A stretch of DNA of 17,277 bases from an uncultured bacterium (GTDB lineage: Bacteria; Bacillota; Clostridia; Oscillospirales; Acutalibacteraceae), in NCBI GenBank assembly GCA_905215055.1, contig CAJMOH010000051.1, forward strand, positions 1 through 17,277, written 5' to 3'. How positions within the stretch are numbered: position 1 is the stretch's first letter; each line of letters begins with the position of its first letter. The notes beneath the pieces were generated by a model. It worked only from the letters and a program-made list of their open reading frames with translations. It searched no databases and was not told the DNA's origin. Positions 14,110 through 17,277 of the stretch are shown one piece after another. A program made the position numbers and the translations under genes.

Positions 14110-14988
14110 TTGGAATATTCTGTAAGCCTTTACAGCTTTTACAGCGCCATTCAAAAAGGGGAAATGACTCCCCTGGACTGTGTGGAGAAAGCCGCTGAGC
14201 TTGGCTTCGACGCGGTGGAGGCTGTGGATTTTGTAAACTTCAGCGGCGCCCCGGAGGAGCGTCAGGCCAAGGCCCTGGAGCTGAAGCAGGCCGCCGAGGC
14301 AAACGGCTTGAAGATCTCCTCGCTGGCCATCGGCGCGGATTTTCTCAACGGCAGCGGCGGAGACAGGGACAAGGAAATCCAGCGGGTGAAGGAGTATGTG
14401 GATCTGGCCGCTTTGCTGGGCGCCCCCCGCATGCGCCACGACATCACCCAGGGCTACGCCCGGGATTCCGGAAAATACCAGAGCTATGAAAGCCTGGTGC
14501 CGGTTCTGGCCCAGGCAGTCCGCCAGGTGGCCGATTACGCCGCCTCCAAGGGCGTGGAAACCATGACGGAAAACCACGGCTTCTTCTCCCAGGACTCCCG
14601 GCGGGTGGAGCTGCTCTACACCGCTGTGAATCATCCCAACTTTGGCCTGCTGTGCGATATTGGAAACTTTCTCTGCGCTGACGAGAACCCTGCGGAAGCT
14701 GTCACGCGGATCGCTCCCTATGCCCGGTACGTCCACGCCAAGGATTTTATCCGCAAGAGCTTTTACGGCGAGGATCCCGGCGAGGGAGCCTTCCGCACCC
14801 GAGGCGGGAATTTCCTGCGGGGAACCATCATCGGCCACGGCAACGTACCTGTAAAGCAATGCCTCCATCTGCTGAAGGCGGCAGGCTTTGACGGCACCAT
14901 TGCCATTGAGTTTGAGGGCATGGAGCCCTGCGTGGATGGGGTACGCATTGGCTTGGCAAATTTGAAAAAGTATTGGAGTGAAGTGTAA
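14110..14988 (+). CDS. Sugar phosphate isomerase/epimerase-like TIM barrel
   Basis: This 292-residue protein belongs to the xylose-isomerase-like AP-endonuclease-2 fold (sugar phosphate isomerase/epimerase family). These are cytosolic metal-dependent enzymes that isomerise or epimerise sugars or inositol derivatives. Strand-end residues fitting the metal site are E154 (TMTENHGFF), D183 (LLCDIGNF), H209 (RYVHAKDF) and E267 (IAIEFEG), all present. The exact substrate cannot be told from sequence. The start is TTG at 14110, with AGGGAGGA 7 nt upstream. Its stop codon TAA shares its last A with the ATG of pepT, so the two are translationally coupled. With the oxidoreductase two genes later, it fits a carbohydrate or inositol catabolic set. 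Confidence 0.85.
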   Translation: MEYSVSLYSFYSAIQKGEMTPLDCVEKAAELGFDAVEAVDFVNFSGAPEERQAKALELKQAAEANGLKISSLAIGADFLNGSGGDRDKEIQRVKEYVDLAALLGAPRMRHDITQGYARDSGKYQSYESLVPVLAQAVRQVADYAASKGVETMTENHGFFSQDSRRVELLYTAVNHPNFGLLCDIGNFLCADENPAEAVTRIAPYARYVHAKDFIRKSFYGEDPGEGAFRTRGGNFLRGTIIGHGNVPVKQCLHLLKAAGFDGTIAIEFEGMEPCVDGVRIGLANLKKYWSEV

Positions 14989-16196
14989 TGTCCGTAAAAG
15001 ACGTATTTTTAGATCTGGTGTCCTACAACACCGCGTCGGATGAAACTACCGGCACCACTCCCAGCACCCCTGGACAAAAGGTGCTGGGCGCTCATATCGT
15101 GGAGCATATGAAGGCCATCGGCATCGCGGACGCCCATATGGACGGCCTGGGGTATGTGTATGGCACCATCCCCGCCACGGAGCCCCGGAAAACTACGGTG
15201 GGCTTCATCGCCCACATGGACACCTATGGCGGTGTCTCTGGCGAGAACATCAAGCCCCAGGTTATTGAGAGCTATGACGGCGGCGTCATCCCCCTGGGCG
15301 GCAGCGGCCTTGTTCTGGACCCCGAGATCGATCCCGCCTTGAAGAAACATGTGGGCAAGACCATCATCACCACTGACGGCACCACCCTGCTGGGGGGCGA
15401 CGACAAGGCCGGCGTGGCGGAAATCCTCTGCGCGGCGGAGGAAATCATACAGGAGGGCAAGCCCCACGGCACTGTGAAGATTGGCTTTACTCCCGACGAG
15501 GAAATTGGTCAGGGAGCCGATCACTTTGATGTGGAGGGCTTTGGCGCCGACTACGCCTATACTGTGGACGGCGGCTCCCTGGGCGGACTGGATTATGAAA
15601 ACTTCAATGCCGCCTCCGCCGTAGTGGAGGTGACGGGCGTTTCCACCCATACCGGCGGCGCCAAGGGCCGAATGGTCAACTCCATGCAGGTGGCCATGGA
15701 ATACTGCCAGCTGCTGCCCAAGAACCAGATTCCCGAGGTGACTGAGGGACGAGAGGGCTTTATCCATCTGGACTCCATCAAGGGCAATGTGGAACACACC
15801 ACCATGCACTTCCTGATCCGGGACCACGATATGGACCTGTTCCGGGAAAAGAAGGAGCTGCTGGGACAGGCGGCCTCTTACATCAATGTGAAATATCCCA
15901 CCCATCCCCTGACCTTGACAGTAAACGACAGCTATTACAACATGAAGGAGCAGATTCTGCCCCGGATGGAGATTTTGGAAAACATGGAACGGGCTATGCG
16001 GGAGAACGGCGTGGAGCCACACTCCTCTCCGGTGCGGGGCGGCACTGACGGCGCCCGGCTGTCCTTTATGGGCCTGCCCTGCCCCAACATCTGCACGGGC
16101 GGCGGCAACGCTCACGGCAAAACAGAGTATGTGGTGCTGGACGATATGGAGAAGATCAAGGACATTATCAAAACCGCGATTTACAATGTGGAGTAA
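14988..16196 (+). CDS. pepT: Peptidase T (M20B aminotripeptidase)
   Basis: It is a di-zinc aminopeptidase that removes the N-terminal residue from tripeptides in the cytosol. The 402 residues match PepT length. The metal and catalytic residues are all visible: H76 with D78 (FIAHMDTYGG), D138 (LLGGDDKAG), the E171-E172 pair (FTPDEEIG; E171 general base), D194 (TVDGG) and H376 (GGGNAHGK). They sit two to three residues before the E. coli equivalents. The dimerisation/lid domain lies between about 205 and 315. The ATG overlaps the previous stop codon by one base, with GGAG about 9 nt upstream inside the preceding gene. The neighbours are carbohydrate-type genes, an unusual setting for a peptidase; related M20 enzymes remain a less likely alternative. 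Confidence 0.93.
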   Translation: MSVKDVFLDLVSYNTASDETTGTTPSTPGQKVLGAHIVEHMKAIGIADAHMDGLGYVYGTIPATEPRKTTVGFIAHMDTYGGVSGENIKPQVIESYDGGVIPLGGSGLVLDPEIDPALKKHVGKTIITTDGTTLLGGDDKAGVAEILCAAEEIIQEGKPHGTVKIGFTPDEEIGQGADHFDVEGFGADYAYTVDGGSLGGLDYENFNAASAVVEVTGVSTHTGGAKGRMVNSMQVAMEYCQLLPKNQIPEVTEGREGFIHLDSIKGNVEHTTMHFLIRDHDMDLFREKKELLGQAASYINVKYPTHPLTLTVNDSYYNMKEQILPRMEILENMERAMRENGVEPHSSPVRGGTDGARLSFMGLPCPNICTGGGNAHGKTEYVVLDDMEKIKDIIKTAIYNVE

Positions 16197-16217
16197 CCTC
16201 CAGGAAGGAAACAGCCT

Positions 16218-17213
16218 ATGCTGAGATTTGGAACCATCGGCTCGGGATGGATTGCGGATGAATACATTCACGGAGCCAAGGACAGCGGTCTGTGGGAGCT
16301 GACAGCTGTTTACTCCCGCACCCAGGAGCGTGCCGCCGCCTATGCCAAACAACACGGCGCGAAGCACGCCTTCACCAACCTGGAGGAAATGGCAGCCTCC
16401 GACGTTCTGGATGCGGTGTACATTGCCAGCCCCAACGCATTTCACTATGAACAGGCCAAGCTTTTTTTGGAACACGGAAAGCATGTGATCTGCGAAAAAC
16501 CCCTGTGCGCCCAGGCCCGCAAGGTGTGGGAGCTGCAACAGATTGCCAAGGACCGGGGACTGGTGTATCTGGAGGCCATCATGTTTCTTCACCTCCCCCA
16601 GCGAAAGCTGCTGGAGGACGCCCTGGGTCAGCTGGGACAGATCACCCTGGTGAAGCTGGACTTTTGCCAGCGCTCCTCCAAGCTGGACCGGTATTTGGAG
16701 GGGGAGTTGCCCAACATTTTCAACCCTGCCATGGAGACCGGCGCTTTGATGGACCTGGGCGTCTACTGCGTCTATCCTGCCCTGGCCCTGTTCGGCGAGC
16801 CGGAAAGCTTTACTGTGGAGCCCCAGATGATGGAAAGCGGCGCCGACGGCGCAGGGATTGTTACCATGCGCTATCCCGACAAGCTGGTGACGCTGACCTA
16901 CTCCAAGCTGGGACAGGCCGGCGCCAACAGCGATTTTCAGGGAACGAACGGCACCCTCTCCGTGGAGTCTATTTCCAGAATAGCCGGGCTTTCCCTGTGG
17001 CGCAAGGACGGCACCACGGAACAGCTCTATGGCGATGATGAAAAGTACAAGCTGATGGGCTGGGAGGCTAAGGACTTTTACCGTTACATCTCCGATCCGG
17101 AAGGTTCCGCCCAGGAGTACGCCGTCTGCTCAGATTTGAGCCTGCGGGTTTCTTCCTTTATGGAGCGTGTACGCAAGGAGGGGAAGATTCTGTTCCCCTC
17201 GGACAGCCAGTAA
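16218..17213 (+). CDS. Gfo/Idh/MocA family oxidoreductase
   Basis: This is an NAD(P)-dependent dehydrogenase of 331 residues, full length for the family. The N-terminal Rossmann fold begins FGTIGSGWIAD (4-14). The family motif EKPLC is at 93-97 with catalytic K94, and the C-terminal alpha/beta domain carries GALMDLGVYCVY (175-186). Members oxidise or reduce sugars, inositols, trans-dihydrodiols or biliverdin; the substrate here cannot be assigned. AGGAAGGA lies about 10 nt before the ATG and 21 bp separate it from pepT, so it is the last gene of the TIM-barrel/pepT operon. After the stop come three TCAAA repeats (about 17217-17231) that lead into the terminal hairpin repeat, the only terminator-like structure at its 3' end. 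Confidence 0.9.
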   Translation: MLRFGTIGSGWIADEYIHGAKDSGLWELTAVYSRTQERAAAYAKQHGAKHAFTNLEEMAASDVLDAVYIASPNAFHYEQAKLFLEHGKHVICEKPLCAQARKVWELQQIAKDRGLVYLEAIMFLHLPQRKLLEDALGQLGQITLVKLDFCQRSSKLDRYLEGELPNIFNPAMETGALMDLGVYCVYPALALFGEPESFTVEPQMMESGADGAGIVTMRYPDKLVTLTYSKLGQAGANSDFQGTNGTLSVESISRIAGLSLWRKDGTTEQLYGDDEKYKLMGWEAKDFYRYISDPEGSAQEYAVCSDLSLRVSSFMERVRKEGKILFPSDSQ

Positions 17214-17223
17214 AGATCAAATC

Positions 17224-17276
17224 AAATCAAAACCACTAGTAAACTAGTGGTTTGCTCAGACCCCAGAGGGGTCAGT
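17224..17276. repeat. Right copy of 53-bp terminal inverted repeat
   Basis: Perfect inverted copy of 1-53, with the same two dyads: AAACCACTAG/CTAGTGGTTT and GACCCC/GGGGTC. It lies just 11 bases after the oxidoreductase stop codon. Relative to the adjacent transcript it has the same orientation as the left copy has to rnpB. The window ends one base later, suggesting the assembly stopped within a repeat. Confidence 0.9.
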
Positions 17277-17277
17277 A

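Noticed and set aside
1..17277. Whole window as a 17-kb transposon bounded by its inverted repeats
   Set aside because: There is no transposase or integrase, the content is housekeeping (rnpB, asnS, tRNA, pfkA), and the window ends exactly in the repeat. A contig break in a dispersed repeat is simpler.

Overview
The window is about 17.3 kb of moderately GC-rich bacterial chromosome, and its content is mostly housekeeping. Several features point to an anaerobic, gut-type Clostridia (Oscillospiraceae/Ruminococcaceae-like): a YtvI-type sporulation membrane protein, type Ic aspartate aminotransferase, an XRE regulator fused to a zinc ribbon, purine-rich Shine-Dalgarno sites, frequent GTG/TTG starts and sigma-A promoters in AT-rich gaps. 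This placement is inferred from protein character; no taxonomic marker was searched. No phage, plasmid, CRISPR or complete insertion-sequence gene is visible.

Layout, left to right. Both ends carry the same perfect 53-bp sequence in inverted orientation, made of two adjacent hairpins, each copy lying just 3' of a transcription unit. Inside the left copy, on the minus strand, are RNase P RNA (rnpB) and nicotinate phosphoribosyltransferase (pncB). Then come a small XRE regulator and ytvI (plus), a type Ic aspartate aminotransferase (minus), a PurF-like protein (plus), an XRE/zinc-ribbon regulator (minus), asnS (minus) and tRNA-Ser(GGA) (minus). From 9.1 kb everything is on the plus strand: a Ppx/GppA-like protein and polyphosphate kinase (a two-gene operon), 6-phosphofructokinase with its own promoter, and a compact run of a sugar-isomerase-like TIM barrel, peptidase T and a Gfo/Idh/MocA oxidoreductase.

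Functional themes: two genes handle PRPP chemistry (pncB and the PurF homolog), two handle polyphosphate, one is a glycolytic kinase, and three serve translation or RNA maturation (rnpB, asnS, tRNA-Ser). The most notable points are two proteins with altered active sites. The PurF homolog has lost the N-terminal cysteine and other glutamine-site residues but keeps its PRPP motif and likely Fe-S cysteines. The Ppx homolog lacks two acidic residues of the phosphatase site although its PPK1 partner looks intact. The terminal 53-bp repeat is the other. It most simply reflects a contig ending in a dispersed hairpin repeat rather than a 17-kb transposon.

No gene-free stretch exceeds 300 bases. The largest gaps (1895-2147, 4945-5262 counting from the chosen starts, and 8893-9165) are AT-rich divergent promoter regions, described under their promoters.
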